Assembly: GCF_950295315.1 (NCBI RefSeq)
Contig: NC_080179.1
Span: 76,898,803-76,962,802 of the forward strand
DNA length: 64,000 bases
Source of the DNA: Erinaceus europaeus
Lineage: Eukaryota; Chordata; Mammalia; Eulipotyphla; Erinaceidae
Reading direction: 5' to 3'
Under the pieces are notes generated by a model, which was not told the origin of the DNA, ran no database searches, and saw only the letters and a list, made by a program, of their open reading frames with translations. Shown one piece after another: positions 21,297 through 32,569 of the stretch. Position 1 is the first letter of the stretch; each line of letters opens with the position of its first letter. A program made the position numbers and the translations under genes.

Positions 21297-21892
21297 GATG
21301 TATTCTTTATATGTAATCTTCTAACTATCGTTACTATATATAAATTCAATAAACTTCAAATTTCACTGATTTCTTGTAGTTTGCTTTGTATTTTCGGGAT
21401 GCATAATTCTCCTCATTTGTCACACTCTCTGCATATTAATACTATATGCCAAATTCATGCGATTCACCGGACCCGTCACACGGTTTAACAAGTAGTCTGT
21501 TTTAGTAAACGCACCATGTGCGTCAGATAACGAGCGCTTTGTCGCTGCGGCTTAGGGACTGTGTGTAGGTTGCATAAATAAAATTCACAAGGCTATGGAA
21601 TCTCTGGGTCACAGATACACAGATGCAGGCATCGATGAATAGGTAGGAGGCAGACTTCTCCAAGTGTGTTATGCATAAATTGGGATTTTTTGTCTTGCTT
21701 TTTGTGTTGACTGCTGAAAGAAATGTAATTTCCAGAGACTTTTTCTTTTCCCTGACAAGTTTCTCACTTTATGTTAGGACATGCTATATTGTACAAACCA
21801 ATTTAGAACTAATGGATCATTCTGTTAAATTTGTTATTTTAGTAATATATAAGTGATTAAATAGTAAATGAAATATACATAGTAAAAGGCAC
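21297..21892. other. UNC13C: Unassigned intron
   Basis: No repeat or exon recognised. Confidence 0.4.
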
Positions 21893-22012
21893 ACAGAATG
21901 AGGAGGAGAGGCCACAGCACTGAAGCTTCCTTCACTGTGTTAGGGTCTGGGCTCACACTGTGGGCATGCACAGGCACAGCAGTGTGTTATCCAAGTGAGC
22001 TATTTTACTCCC
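21893..22012 (-). mobile_element. Type F SINE
   Basis: 'cacagcactgaagcttcctt' and 'ccaagtgagctattttactc' in antisense. Confidence 0.65.
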
Positions 22013-22047
22013 CTCATCAGAAAATATTTGAACCCTCAATAGTATTT

Positions 22048-22315
22048 CTGGGGGTCAGGCCACAGCATAGCGGGTTAAGCACACGTGGTGCGAAGTGCAA
22101 GGACTGAACGTAAAGATCCCGGTTCAAGTCCCCAGCTCCCCACCTGCAGGGGAGTCGCTTCCCAGGTGGTGAAGCAGGTCTGCAGGTGTCTGTCTTTCTC
22201 TCCCCCTCTCTGTCTTCCCCTCCTCTCTCCATTTCTCTCTGTCCTATCCAACAGCAACGACATCAATAACAATGACAATAATAATAGTAACAACAACAAT
22301 AAAAAAGAATGATAC
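22048..22315 (+). mobile_element. Type A SINE
   Basis: Head 'cagcatagcgggttaagcac', B box 'ggttcaagtcccc', CT-rich body and AAT-rich tail. Confidence 0.88.
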
Positions 22316-22802
22316 TTTGGACATTCTTTAAAACAAAAAAAATTAAAGTATTTCTTATTTTAAACTCTGTTTTGATTAATGTTAATAATATGTGGAAAAT
22401 ATTTTTATCCTTTTCATCTTTTGACTTAACATTTCTAGACCTTCCATTTTAAATCAGTATGTTATGAGCCAAGTATTTTGCATTTTAAAATATTACCTAC
22501 TTGAACTATATTGTTTGGCTGGAATATAAATACACTTATAGAACTACATATATGGCAATTAGTTATATGGTACACTTAATTTTAAGTCTATCACTTTATT
22601 TCCCCCAAATTTCCTACCTGTTGTTTAATGTTTTTATTATTTTTTCTTGTTTTTAACTGTTTATTCTTCCTTTCTTCACAGATTAAATGATGCTTTCAAA
22701 CACTTTTATTTTACAATTTGCTGGTTCATTTACCATTTCTGGTGTTTTATTCTTTCATACATCGTATTTTCATCCAATATAATTTTCTTTCAGCTAAAAT
22801 AC

Positions 22803-22839
<37 letters not shown>

Positions 22840-23089
22840 TGTTTAAGTCTGTTATGTAATTGTATGCCTGGATTTTGTTTTGTTTTTGGAGGATATAGTT
22901 GATACTTGTAGGGCTGTTGTTAGTTTTATTTCATCATTTAAAAATGCCATTTAATCATATTCTGGTTTCTACTATTTCTAATAAATTATTAGTCAACACA
23001 ACTATTGTAATTCTTTTTCTCAAATCCAGTCCCACTTTTAGAATTGTTGTTGTCACTGGGGTACATTTCCATCATTCACCAAGGTACAT
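22316..23089. other. UNC13C: AT-rich intron with a (GT)n run
   Basis: Unique sequence apart from a (GT)n microsatellite at 22804-22838. Confidence 0.5.
22804..22838 (+). repeat. (GT)n microsatellite
   Basis: About 17 GT units. Confidence 0.95.
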
Positions 23090-23197
23090 GTCAATATATT
23101 TCACCTTTACCTCACTGTCCACTTCTTCACCAAAGGGGCTTTAGTGATAAGATAGGAGCAGTGCTTTAAAATCACTTTTCTAATTAAAGTTTATAAG
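23090..23197 (+). repeat. 108-bp dispersed duplicate, copy 2
   Basis: Near copy of 20962-21069, with AGATTT changed to ATATTT and GTTCACC to CTTCACC among the differences. Confidence 0.85.
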
Positions 23198-23208
23198 ACA
23201 TCTGGAAT

Positions 23209-23432
23209 GGGGCCGGGTGGTGGCGCACCTGGTTGAGCGCACATGTTACAATGTGCAAGGACCTGGGTTCGAGCCCCTGGTCCCCACCTGCAGGGGGAAA
23301 GCTTCACAAGTGGGGAAGCAGGACTGCAGGTGTCTCTCTGTCTCTCTCCCTCTTTATCCCTCCCTTCCCTCTCGATTTCTGACTGTCTCTATCCAATCAA
23401 TAAATAAAGATATAAAAAAAATTTTTTTTAAA
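23209..23432 (+). mobile_element. Type B SINE with target-site duplication
   Basis: Full type B copy. Duplication AAGACATCTGGAAT at 23195-23208 and AAGACATCCAGAAT at 23433-23446. Confidence 0.92.
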
Positions 23433-23586
23433 AAGACATCCAGAATACTGAACAAGTTAAAAAGCTGTAATAATCCTAGAATGATTGCAGTAAGAATGCA
23501 AAGGGTGAAGATATGTAGGAGAGAAATCTTGAAGATGTAATTGAAAATAATGATTTGACTAAATACATGAGTAGAGGAGAGAAGGT

Positions 23587-24818
23587 GTGTCTCTCAGTCA
23601 CACCTGGGCTGTGTTGCTTGAATTATTTCCTTTTTCCTCTATGAGCATGCAGTCCTCTCCAGAAATGTCCTGTACAGCGCCACAGTGAAGGCCGTGTCTC
23701 TCAGTCACACCTGGGCTGTGTTGCTTGAATTATTTCCTTTTTCCTCTATGAGCATGCAGTCCTCTCCAGAAATGTCCTGTACAGCGCCACAGTGAAGGCC
23801 GTGTCTCTCAGTCACAACCTGGGCTGTGTTGCTTGAATTATTTCCTTTTTCCTCTATGAGCATGCAGTCCTCTCCAGAAATGTCCTGTACAGCGCCACAG
23901 TGAAGGCCGTGTCTCTCAGTCACACCTGGGCTGTGTTGCTTGAATTATTTCCTTTTTCCTCTATGAGCATGCAGTCCTCTCCAGAAATGTCCTGTACAGC
24001 GCCACAGTGAAGGCCGTGTCTCTCAGTCACACCTGGGCTGTGTTGCTTGAATTATTTCCTTTTTCCTCTATGAGCATGCAGTCCTCTCCAGAAATGTCCT
24101 GTACAGCGCCACAGTGAAGGCCGTGTCTCTCAGTCACACCTGGGCTGTGTTGCTTGAATTATTTCCTTTTTCCTCTATGAGCATGCAGTCCTCTCCAGAA
24201 ATGTCCTGTACAGCGCCACAGTGAAGGCCGTGTCTCTCAGTCACACCTGGGCTGTGTTGCTTGAATTATTTCCTTTTTCCTCTATGAGCATGCAGTCCTC
24301 TCCAGAAATGTCCTGTACAGCGCCACAGTGAAGGCCGTGTCTCTCAGTCACACCTGGGCTGTGTTGCTTGAATTATTTCCTTTTTCCTCTATGAGCATGC
24401 AGTCCTCTCCAGAAATGTCCTGTACAGCGCCACAGTGAAGGCCGTGTCTCTCAGTCACACCTGGGCTGTGTTGCTTGAATTATTTCCTTTTTCCTCTATG
24501 AGCATGCAGTCCTCTCCAGAAATGTCCTGTACAGCGCCACAGTGAAGGCCGTGTCTCTCAGTCACACCTGGGCTGTGTTGCTTGAATTATTTCCTTTTTC
24601 CTCTATGAGCATGCAGTCCTCTCCAGAAATGTCCTGTACAGCGCCACAGTGAAGGCCGTGTCTCTCAGTCACACCTGGGCTGTGTTGCTTGAATTATTTC
24701 CTTTTTCCTCTATGAGCATGCAGTCCTCTCCAGAAATGTCCTGTACAGCGCCACAGTGAAGGCCGTGTCTCTCAGTCACACCTGGGCTGTGGTGCTTGAA
24801 TTATTTCCTTTTTCCTCC
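23587..24818 (+). repeat. 107-bp minisatellite, 11.5 copies
   Basis: Units start at 23587, 23694, 23801, 23909, 24016, 24123, 24230, 24337, 24444, 24551, 24658 and 24765; the last is partial. Each begins 'gtgtctctcagtcacacc'. The only obvious variants are one inserted A in the third unit and a TGTGGTGC change in the last. As 107 is not a multiple of 3, apparent repeated peptides are not coding. Confidence 0.96.
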
Positions 24819-24954
24819 ATCTATTGTACTTTTTTTTTTTTTTTTGCTAAAAAATTTCTAGATGTAGGCTTCTTTCTAGATGAGGTTGTTTTTGTTGTTG
24901 TTGTTGTTGTTGTTGTCTTGTTTCAATTTCTTTTTGATTTGAGACATTTCTCTT

Positions 24955-25141
24955 TTTCTAAATTTCCATTATTTATTTGGATAGAGACACAGAGAAATTG
25001 AGAGAGGAAGGAGAGGGGAAGAAAGATACCTGTAGCCCTGTTTCGCTAGTTACAAAGTTTTTCCCCTGCAAGTGGGAACAAGGGACTTAAACTTGGGTCT
25101 TTGCGCATATGCATTCAACCAGGCGCACCACTGTTTGGCCC
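24955..25141 (-). mobile_element. Type B SINE
   Basis: Antisense: 'ggatagagacacagagaaat' to 'gcaccactgtttggccct'. A (TTG)n run at about 24888-24915 precedes it. Confidence 0.82.
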
Positions 25142-25730
25142 TAGTGAGATATACATTCACTTTCATGCTGCAGTATTTGCACATGCCTGGCATATGGAAA
25201 ATTACTGTTAGCAGAATAATATAGAATACTGCAAAATTCAAACATGCTATCCCAAATTTGATTGTGTAATTACGAGTATGTGTGATAGAGACATTTATGA
25301 AAATGTCACCTTCTTAATCATAGCACATTTTAGAGTATGGGTTGCTAACATGTTTTCAGTTTGACTCTCATAGGTCAATTAGTAATGCTCTTATTCTTCC
25401 ATTGAGATCTGAGCTTGAGCAATTGTATGGGAAAAAACCCTTCATTCTATAAGTCACCTCTTCTCATAGGTTTTGTTCTTTCTGAGTAGAACATTCAAGT
25501 GACAAATGTAATAACATACTTGACTATAAGAAAATTCAATTAATGACTGTTTCCAAAGACTCACAAGTCGTCTAAAATAAATCAATCATAAAAGAGACCT
25601 TGCATTCAAACTTATTTGGAAACAAACAGACAAGGGTTGCACAGTTTAGTATAGTATTTTTTTTTTTTTTTTTTGGTCTTTTAAAGATCAGGAACTAAGA
25701 GCAGACATGGGGGTAAAAATCACTACTTAC
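25142..25730. other. UNC13C: Unique intron
   Basis: Nothing recognised beyond a T-run near 25657-25673. Confidence 0.45.
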
Positions 25731-25857
25731 AAGGAATATTCTGGAACTGTATCTTTGAAAGCAGGTAGCTCTCTCACGTATTCATTATAAAACCACTTCA
25801 CTTTGAAATGCAGATTCATATAATCTGTACTCTTGCATAACCGTTGTTTTTCATGTT
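25731..25857 (-). CDS. UNC13C: UNC13C exon (MUN domain)
   Basis: The 127-bp exon starts after CATCTTTTGCAG and encodes [28 protein letters not shown] and [14 protein letters not shown], ending with TT of a Leu codon before GTAAGTAG. The [15 protein letters not shown] and ELP.FKD.VPEY motifs are hallmarks of Munc13 MHD1. A type B SINE in antisense begins only about 75 bp upstream of the acceptor, yet the polypyrimidine tract and AG look intact. In the same reading frame the upstream intron is open for a stretch, so a longer ORF here is partly intronic. Confidence 0.95.
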
Positions 25858-25931
25858 CTGCAAAAGATGACATCAAACATGCGATAACGTTTAGTTTGTC
25901 AACAAACTGCCTTATGTAATCTACATTTCTT

Positions 25932-26137
25932 CTTTTTTTCTTTTTAGCTTTATTGGATAAAGACATCCAGAAATTGAGAAGGAAGGGGGAGATAAGGAGA
26001 GAGACAAAGAGACACCTGTAGCACTGCTTCACCACTTGTGAAGCTTTCTCCCTGTAGGTGGGGACCAAGGGCTTGAACCTGGGTCCTTGCACATTGTAAC
26101 ATGTGCACTCAACCAGATGTACCACCACCCGGCCCCA
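25932..26137 (-). mobile_element. Type B SINE with target-site duplication
   Basis: Antisense copy. Duplication AATCTACATTTCTT at 25918-25931 and 26138-26151. It is 75 bp upstream of an UNC13C acceptor. Confidence 0.92.
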
Positions 26138-26192
26138 AATCTACATTTCTTAGTCGTGTTTCAAAAGAGAAGAAAAAAAATTGTATCTGAGG

Positions 26193-26230
26193 CAAAAAAA
26201 AAAAAAAAAAAAAAAAAAAGGAAAAAAAAA
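26193..26230 (+). repeat. A-rich run
   Basis: Nearly pure A, about 37 bp. Confidence 0.9.
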
Positions 26231-26839
26231 GATGAATTGCTGAGGACAGACATGGACTTATTTATTTTTCTTTATAAATTGCAAAAATCATCTTTGATCC
26301 TAAGCGGAGGAAGCAGAGTCAGTCAAGTACAGCATGAAATACCTTGAATGCTCTTCCACACCTCTCCAAAACAGCTGAACCTCTAGACACAATTAACGGG
26401 GTAGATAACACACAAACACATTTCTACTTCAATTTTTTAATATTTTTATTACTGTTAATCTGGTACAAAGTGCCAGAATTCAGACTCCACACAGAGATAA
26501 AGTAGTCAAAGGAGGGGCCATACAGTATCTAATAAATATTAAAAATGTGAATGGGTACAGCTTCAGTTTTGACATTTAGTACTTCCAGAACTAGCATCAT
26601 TGCTGAAAAGAAATGCTGGGCTCTTGGCTTTTTCATGGGCATGACCGAGGGGAACCTCAGTGTTGTGGTGTGTGTGACTGTGTCTTTCTCTCTTTCTCTG
26701 CCTCTATCTTTCTAATATTGTCTCTATTTAAATGTTGGCCTTGGCTAGAAGACCAAAGAAAAAAAGTTCTACATCAAGTGATTTTAATGATTTATTTTAT
26801 TATTATTATTATTTATTCTCTTTTGTTGCCCTTGTTGAA
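26231..26839. other. UNC13C: Intron with weak SINE-like patch
   Basis: 26670-26740 resembles the CT-rich body of a type C SINE; otherwise unassigned. Confidence 0.35.
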
Positions 26840-26849
26840 TGATTTCTTT

Positions 26850-27008
26850 TTTAAAGAAAATTATTTATTTAATTATTATTGGATAGAGACAGAGAGAAAT
26901 TGAGAAGGGGACGGAGGTAGAGAGGGAAAGAGACAGGGAGGGACTAGGAGCTGGAGCCTGTGTCCTTGTGAAGTGTGCACCTAGACAGGAGCGCCAGCCC
27001 CAGTGCCC
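26850..27008 (-). mobile_element. Type B SINE, internally shortened
   Basis: Antisense type B lacking the 'cacctgcagccctgctt' segment. Duplication TGATTTCTTT at 26840-26849 and 27009-27018. Confidence 0.82.
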
Positions 27009-27371
27009 TGATTTCTTTACCATTTTAAGTTATTATCTTGCGATTTGTAACATTTTAAATGTTATTTTATTTGGATTCCCTATTGTGTGTCTTTCTCATT
27101 TCTTGCTCAAAAAGTACAGATTACAGCCATTATTCTGAATTTGCCGTATAGTCCTCGGTATAGAAACAAATAGTAATATAACTAAGTAGTTTTATCTTTA
27201 TTGCTATTCCAGTATTAATTGCTTGGTCAATTTTGGCTATACAACCCCAACCAAACTATCTTTCACTATTTCCAGCTGTGGTGCAATTTTGTCGAGTAGA
27301 GAGCATCGTGACCTCAGCTCCATGAGAAGCTGTGTTAAGTTCTTTAAATTTCTTTTAAAAGTTTGACTTCT

Positions 27372-27650
27372 TGGGGGTCAGGTGGTAGCGCAGCAGGTTA
27401 AGCACACGTGGCACAAAGTGCAAGGACCGGCGTAAGGATCCTGGTTCGAGCCCCCGGCTCCCCACCTGCAGGGGAGTCGCTTCACAGGCGGTGAAGCAGG
27501 TCTGCAGATGTCTGTCTTTCTCTCCCCCTCTCTGTCTTCCCCTCCTCTCTCCATTTCTCTCTGTCCTATCCAATAATGACGACATCAACAATAATAACTA
27601 CAACAATAATAAAAAAAAAGAGCAACAAAAAGGAAATAAATATTTTTTTT
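27372..27650 (+). mobile_element. Type A SINE with target-site duplication
   Basis: Full copy. Duplication AAAGTTTGACTTCT at 27358-27371 and 27651-27664. Confidence 0.94.
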
Positions 27651-27664
27651 AAAGTTTGACTTCT

Positions 27665-28074
27665 AGTAGAAGCACATCTATTAACTATTCCAGGTTTAAC
27701 AAAACCACCTGAAGCGAGCTGATTGCTGCAAAACAGACTGAGCGCATGCTCTGCTCCCCCAGACCTGACAGAGGAAGAGAAATCTGGCGAACATGAAAGC
27801 AAACGCCATCCCAAAGGGGACATTTCCAGATTACAACCATTAGAATGGTTAAGCCAGGGCAGGCAGGGGCAAGAAGACACACATGTTTCTATATATTTAT
27901 ACAGAAACAAGAGGGATGAATCAGTAATTCTAAGCCAAACTTGCAAATTTATGAGTTGGGTGACATTTTGCCCCACCTCCACTCAAATTCATCTTTTCCG
28001 TTCTCTTTGTAATATTAGCTCTTCCCTGTTCTCCTCTCTCAACTGTCTACTTTTTCAATTGATCCTAAACAAGA
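27665..28074. other. UNC13C: Unassigned intron
   Basis: Overlapping open frames on both strands here show no domain; not called. Confidence 0.4.
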
Positions 28075-28087
28075 CTCCATTCAACTT

Positions 28088-28381
28088 TTAAAAAAAATTT
28101 ATATTTATTTATTTATTTTCCCTTTTGTTGCCCTTTTTTTATTGTTGTTGTTATTACTGTTGTTGTTATTGCTGTTGTCGTTGTTGCATAGGAGAGGGAG
28201 AAATGGAGAGAGGAGAGGAAGACAGAGAGGGGGAGAGAAAGACAGACACCTGCAGACCTGCTTCACCGCCTGTGAAGCGACTCCCCTGCAGGTGGGGAGC
28301 CAGGGCCTTGAACCGGGATCCTTATGCCGGTCCTTGCACTTTGCACCACATGCGCTTAACCTGCTGCTACCGCCCGACTCC
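28088..28381 (-). mobile_element. Type A SINE with target-site duplication
   Basis: Antisense copy. Duplication CTCCATTCAACTT at 28075-28087 and 28382-28394. Confidence 0.93.
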
Positions 28382-28623
28382 CTCCATTCAACTTTCTATA
28401 TCACCATATTACATTGTTAATGCAGTGCTATAAATATTTTAAAGTTTAAAAGTATAACTTGACACATAGTAATTTTGTTAAAGTAAAAGTGAAATATTAA
28501 TTTTATAACAGAAAAATAGAATGAGATGTATCTGTATCTCAATTTAAAACCCATATATTCCCAATTCACCCAACTACTAGGAGATTTGAAACAAGTGTGA
28601 GACAATTTCTTTTTTCATCACCT

Positions 28624-29061
28624 TGTTATGAGAATGTATTTGTTGAACTAGGAAGATGGATCACATTTCATTTAATTGGTATAGTGGCTTTGGGCCCATC
28701 TGTGCTCCTGCCTTTGCTGACGTTAGCAGTGAGCTAGACACGCTGTGATACTCTTTCAGAAATGTCTGTACATTGACAGAATTTTGTAAGGAAGAGTAAG
28801 CCAGTTCTAATGAAGAGGTAAATGAGAACAGCCGTTGACCTGAAACCAACTGTTCCTTGTTCTGCATCAATATTTCCACCTGTACCCACCCTGTGATAAC
28901 TATAAAAAGGCGGATGAAAAATTATTGAGGTCGCAGACTCTCCCCTTGCATGGAAGGGTGTCGGCGGCCCGAGCTTAAGCTTGCTAATAAAGGCTCTTGC
29001 TACTGCATGTGATTCTGGTCTTCTTTGTGTGAGATCGGGACTCGAACCTCTGGGCATAACA
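28624..29061 (+). mobile_element. Solo LTR of an endogenous retrovirus
   Basis: A 438-bp sequence starts TGTTATG and ends CATAACA, a perfect 7-bp terminal inverted repeat. It has a TATAAAAA box at about 28902 and AATAAA at about 28986 followed by 'ctgcatgtgattctggtct'. No matching flanking duplication was found. No viral genes. Confidence 0.75.
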
Positions 29062-29834
29062 CTCTGTAACACTGTGGGGTATGGAATGATACTAGGTGCA
29101 CAGAACTTAGAGGGAGGAAGGGTGACAATGTGATAGTGAGTGTAATGCAGTATGGAGGCTGCCGTGTTGAATCTACACAGGATGATGTGGTTTCCTGGGG
29201 AAATTGTGTTGGCTCCAATTTGAGCTTTAGACTTCAGTTAAATGTTGTCAGCCGTGTTTGGTACACGCTGTAGAGTTTCAGTCAGAGGTGACCTACAGCA
29301 TCAAACAAGACTTCCTCCTTCTAAGGAGTATGAAGTTTTTCATGTCTGTCTCTATACTTACATTATGGTTGTGATCTGGGGTGAACCGTAAGTTTGTATT
29401 GCCCTAGGAAAAAAGGTCGGCTCATTTTGACTGCTTGCAGAGAAACCGTGGGAACGAGCTCACAGTACCAACGCTTCTGTCAGTGCTGTGGGGGCTGAGC
29501 AGAAACCCAGGCTGCTGTGCACATGGCAAAGCAGAGCAATCCAAGGGGGCTACTTCACCTGACCCAGACTCTATCCTGCAAGCCCCTTGTGAGGAGTCAA
29601 CTTCAGTTTTACCAACATGACCTTCTGCTTTTTGTTTCTTAATCCATTTACTCTTCACTTCTAGTTGTAGAAGTATTTTCTTCCTCTGTATACAGGCATT
29701 ATGTTCAGATCTGAAAGATCTCACCAGATTCACCCTCCTAGATTTTGTAAATCCCCTGCATTCCTAAACACACCCCAAGCCTGCTATTCACACAGGATAT
29801 ACATCTTTAAGTTTTACTTGTTCATTCTTATTTT
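29062..29834. other. UNC13C: Intron with faint SINE remnants
   Basis: 29425-29540 resembles a type F SINE; the rest is unassigned. Confidence 0.35.
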
Positions 29835-29946
29835 CATTTATTTATTTATTTATTTTTTTTACCAGAGGGGGACTTGAATTTGGGACTTCAGAGCCTCAGA
29901 CATGAGAGTCTCTTTGCATAACCATTATGCTATCTACCCTCAGCCC
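29835..29946 (-). mobile_element. Type E SINE
   Basis: (ATTT)n tail and 'gcctcagacatgagagtct' in antisense. Confidence 0.75.
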
Positions 29947-29949
29947 TAA

Positions 29950-30083
29950 TCATTTTATTATTTTTTTTAACTTGAACAGTCCTCAGCTCTGGTTTATGGT
30001 GGTGCTGGGGACTGAATGTGGGACCTTTGGTGCCTCAGGCAAGAAAGTCTTTTTGCATAACCACTGAGCTATCTTCCCAGCCC
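29950..30083 (-). mobile_element. Type E SINE, second adjacent copy
   Basis: 'agctctggtttatggtggtg' and 'gcctcaggcaagaaagtct' in antisense, directly after the previous copy. Confidence 0.75.
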
Positions 30084-30485
30084 TAAGTCTAATTTTCTGC
30101 CTGTCACTCCTCTTTCTTCTACTAAGAATAGATAGGAGAGGGTGATAAGGAGACCAGTCTTTTTTTTTTTTAAAGATCAAATCTATTCTATGGCATACTG
30201 ACTTTGGTGGAAGATAATTTAAATGCATGTGCCATCACAACCGTTTTTCTGTCTAGGGGGATTCTAATTTGGGGCCTTTGCTCTGCAGGTCCAGCTTCCA
30301 TGCAGGCTTCCAATGCTGGTTCTCATCAGGCACCTAAGTCTGGGTGTCGGCCAGCTGGTATTATAAACCCACTTCCTATCCATCTTCTAGGAAACCTCCT
30401 ATTCTTTCCTCTGTGCAGTCATTTTCGGCTAAATCTGTATTCCAGCTAGACTCATCCATGATCACTGTTACATTTAAGTGATTTC

Positions 30486-30637
30486 CTAGTGTTACAACTC
30501 AAAAGGTCTGTCATTTGCTACTCCTAGTGTTACAACTCAAAAGGTCTGTCACTTGCTACTCCTAGTGTTACAGCTCAAAAGGTCTGTCACTTGCTACTCC
30601 TAGTGTTACAACTCAAAAGGTCTGTCACTTGCTACTG
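30486..30637 (+). repeat. 38-bp tandem repeat, 4 copies
   Basis: 'ctagtgttacaactcaaaag' recurs at 30486, 30524, 30562 and 30600, with one AACTC to AGCTC change. Confidence 0.93.
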
Positions 30638-31690
30638 CTTGCTGTTCATGCTGATCCTGAATTCAACTGGGCAGTCATGCTAATGGCTTTTTGTATTTTT
30701 TTCTTAACTCTTCCTCAAAGTCAGCTGTAAGGCCTAATTTCCTTCATGTGTTTACATCAGTGTTGACAGAGGCTAAACATTCCTATATTATTATTATTGA
30801 GAAGACAGTCCCATACATGGATACACCTGCTTTACCACACACATGACCCAGGTTCTAGCCTGACCCTGACAACATTGCAGGAAATGCTGGCCTCCCCCCA
30901 CCTCTGCTGCCCCCAATGTCTATCTGCCTGTAGAAGCCCTGGAGACAACAAAAAGATAAAACTTTGAATAAATAAAATGAAGTCATCATTCAATGGTTAA
31001 AAACAACTGCCCAAAGTAGACCATTGAGTCGAAGTAACTCATGGACATATTCCAAGGCAGGTAACAATGGTCTGAATACATACTGAAAGTATATGCTCAT
31101 GAGTTCTGCCACCTGCGACTTAGCGTTGATTAAATACTCAGAACTACTCTGTTCTGGTATTATAGAAGTCAGTTTCCACTGTGCTTGGAGTTAGGAAAAA
31201 AAATGAACCTTTAAGTAAAACTTATTACTACAGAAGTTATTACATATGTCAATAGGAAAAGATCAGTATGTGAATACCACTGAAATGATCCTTTAAAAAT
31301 ACTGTCTTTGGAAGCCTTGTGATATGTCTTTTTGTCAGTCAGATCAATAAAGGTGCACTCCTCCGACAGAAGAAACAGGTCACAGGTAGCCTTGCCTGTG
31401 ACAGGTTTCAGCCTTCACTACAGCACTAGGGTTTCTCCTCTCTGTCTCTCCACCTGAATGAAAAATGTCACAGAAGTGGTAAAGCTCAGGAAAGGAAAAT
31501 AAAATAAAGTTGCATTTCTCTTAGGAGCATATTTTCTGTCACTTTTTTTTTCTTAAGTGAGAGAGAGGGAGAGAGAGACGCAGAAGGGGCCTCATGCATC
31601 AAAAATATGCCCTTCACCACTGAAATCAATCCCCAAAATGTCTTTCATTTTCTCTTGAAAATGCTAAGAACTTTATCTTAAAGAGTACAA
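30638..31690. other. UNC13C: Intron with old SINE pieces
   Basis: 30800-30985 and about 31345-31510 have CT-rich, AATAAA-ended type C-like layouts, and 31545-31640 an antisense type B-like patch. All are weak. Confidence 0.4.
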
Positions 31691-31693
31691 CTT

Positions 31694-31970
31694 GAGAGTC
31701 GGGCAGTAGCACAGTGGGTTAAGCGCACGTGGCGCAAAGCGCAAGGACCGGCGTAAGGATCCCGGTTCGAGCCCCCGGCTCCCCACCTGCAGGGGAGTCG
31801 CTTCCCAGGCGGTGAAGCAGGTCTGCAGGTGTCTGTCTTTCTCTCCCCCTCTCTGTCTTCCCCTCCTCTCTCCATTTCTCTCTGTCCTATCCAACAACGA
31901 CGACATCAATAACACCAACAATAATAACTACATGGGCAACAAAAAGGGAATAAATCAATATTAAAAACAA
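31694..31970 (+). mobile_element. Type A SINE
   Basis: Near-consensus copy. Possible imperfect duplication AAGAGTACAACTT / AAGAGTAAGACTT around it. Confidence 0.92.
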
Positions 31971-32143
31971 AAAGTGGAAGAGTAAGACTTAAAATTGGCA
32001 TGGCTTTTCTTGAGGAGGTTCATTCTAAAGTCTTTCTAATGAAATTGTGATGAAAAGGCCTTAAGACATGGGACGGATCCTTCGCCCCAGCTCACTGTTG
32101 CCAGTGTAGTTTTCAAAAATATAGTTCTCGCCTATGCAATGAG

Positions 32144-32233
32144 TTTCTCCTTCAAGAACAAAAAGTGTTCAGTCAATTCTGCTCATCATTTCTCCTTCAA
32201 GAACAAAAAGTGTTCAGTCAATTCTGCTCATAA
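32144..32233 (+). repeat. 45-bp tandem duplication
   Basis: Two adjacent copies of a 45-bp unit starting 'tttctccttcaagaacaa', essentially identical. Confidence 0.93.
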
Positions 32234-32569
32234 ACAAGTACCTCAATGTAATATGTATCGGCAGGGCCATCGGCTAGGTAATTACGCCTTCTCATTTCAA
32301 GAAAATAATTAGAATGTACTTGCCAGGGCATGTGGCAGCTCACCGGCAGTTTCTCTAGTCCGCTGAGATATCTTTCAAAGAGTCAAGTAAACAGTAAGCA
32401 TTAAGCATATCAGCAAGAAAATGGAGTGGAAAAGGACAAAGGAAAGATGATGATAAGACAAAGCAACTCCCACTCCAAGACGCTCTGTAGCTAGGATGTT
32501 GAAAAAGAGAAGACATGGAGAACAACACAAAGCTAGGGAAGTCACCACTGGTTTTTCAGATTTACCGCC

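Noticed and set aside
23705..23923. Repeated peptide (two copies of a 36-residue unit) on the minus strand
   Set aside because: It lies in a 107-bp minisatellite whose period is not a multiple of 3, so the frame is not kept through the array.
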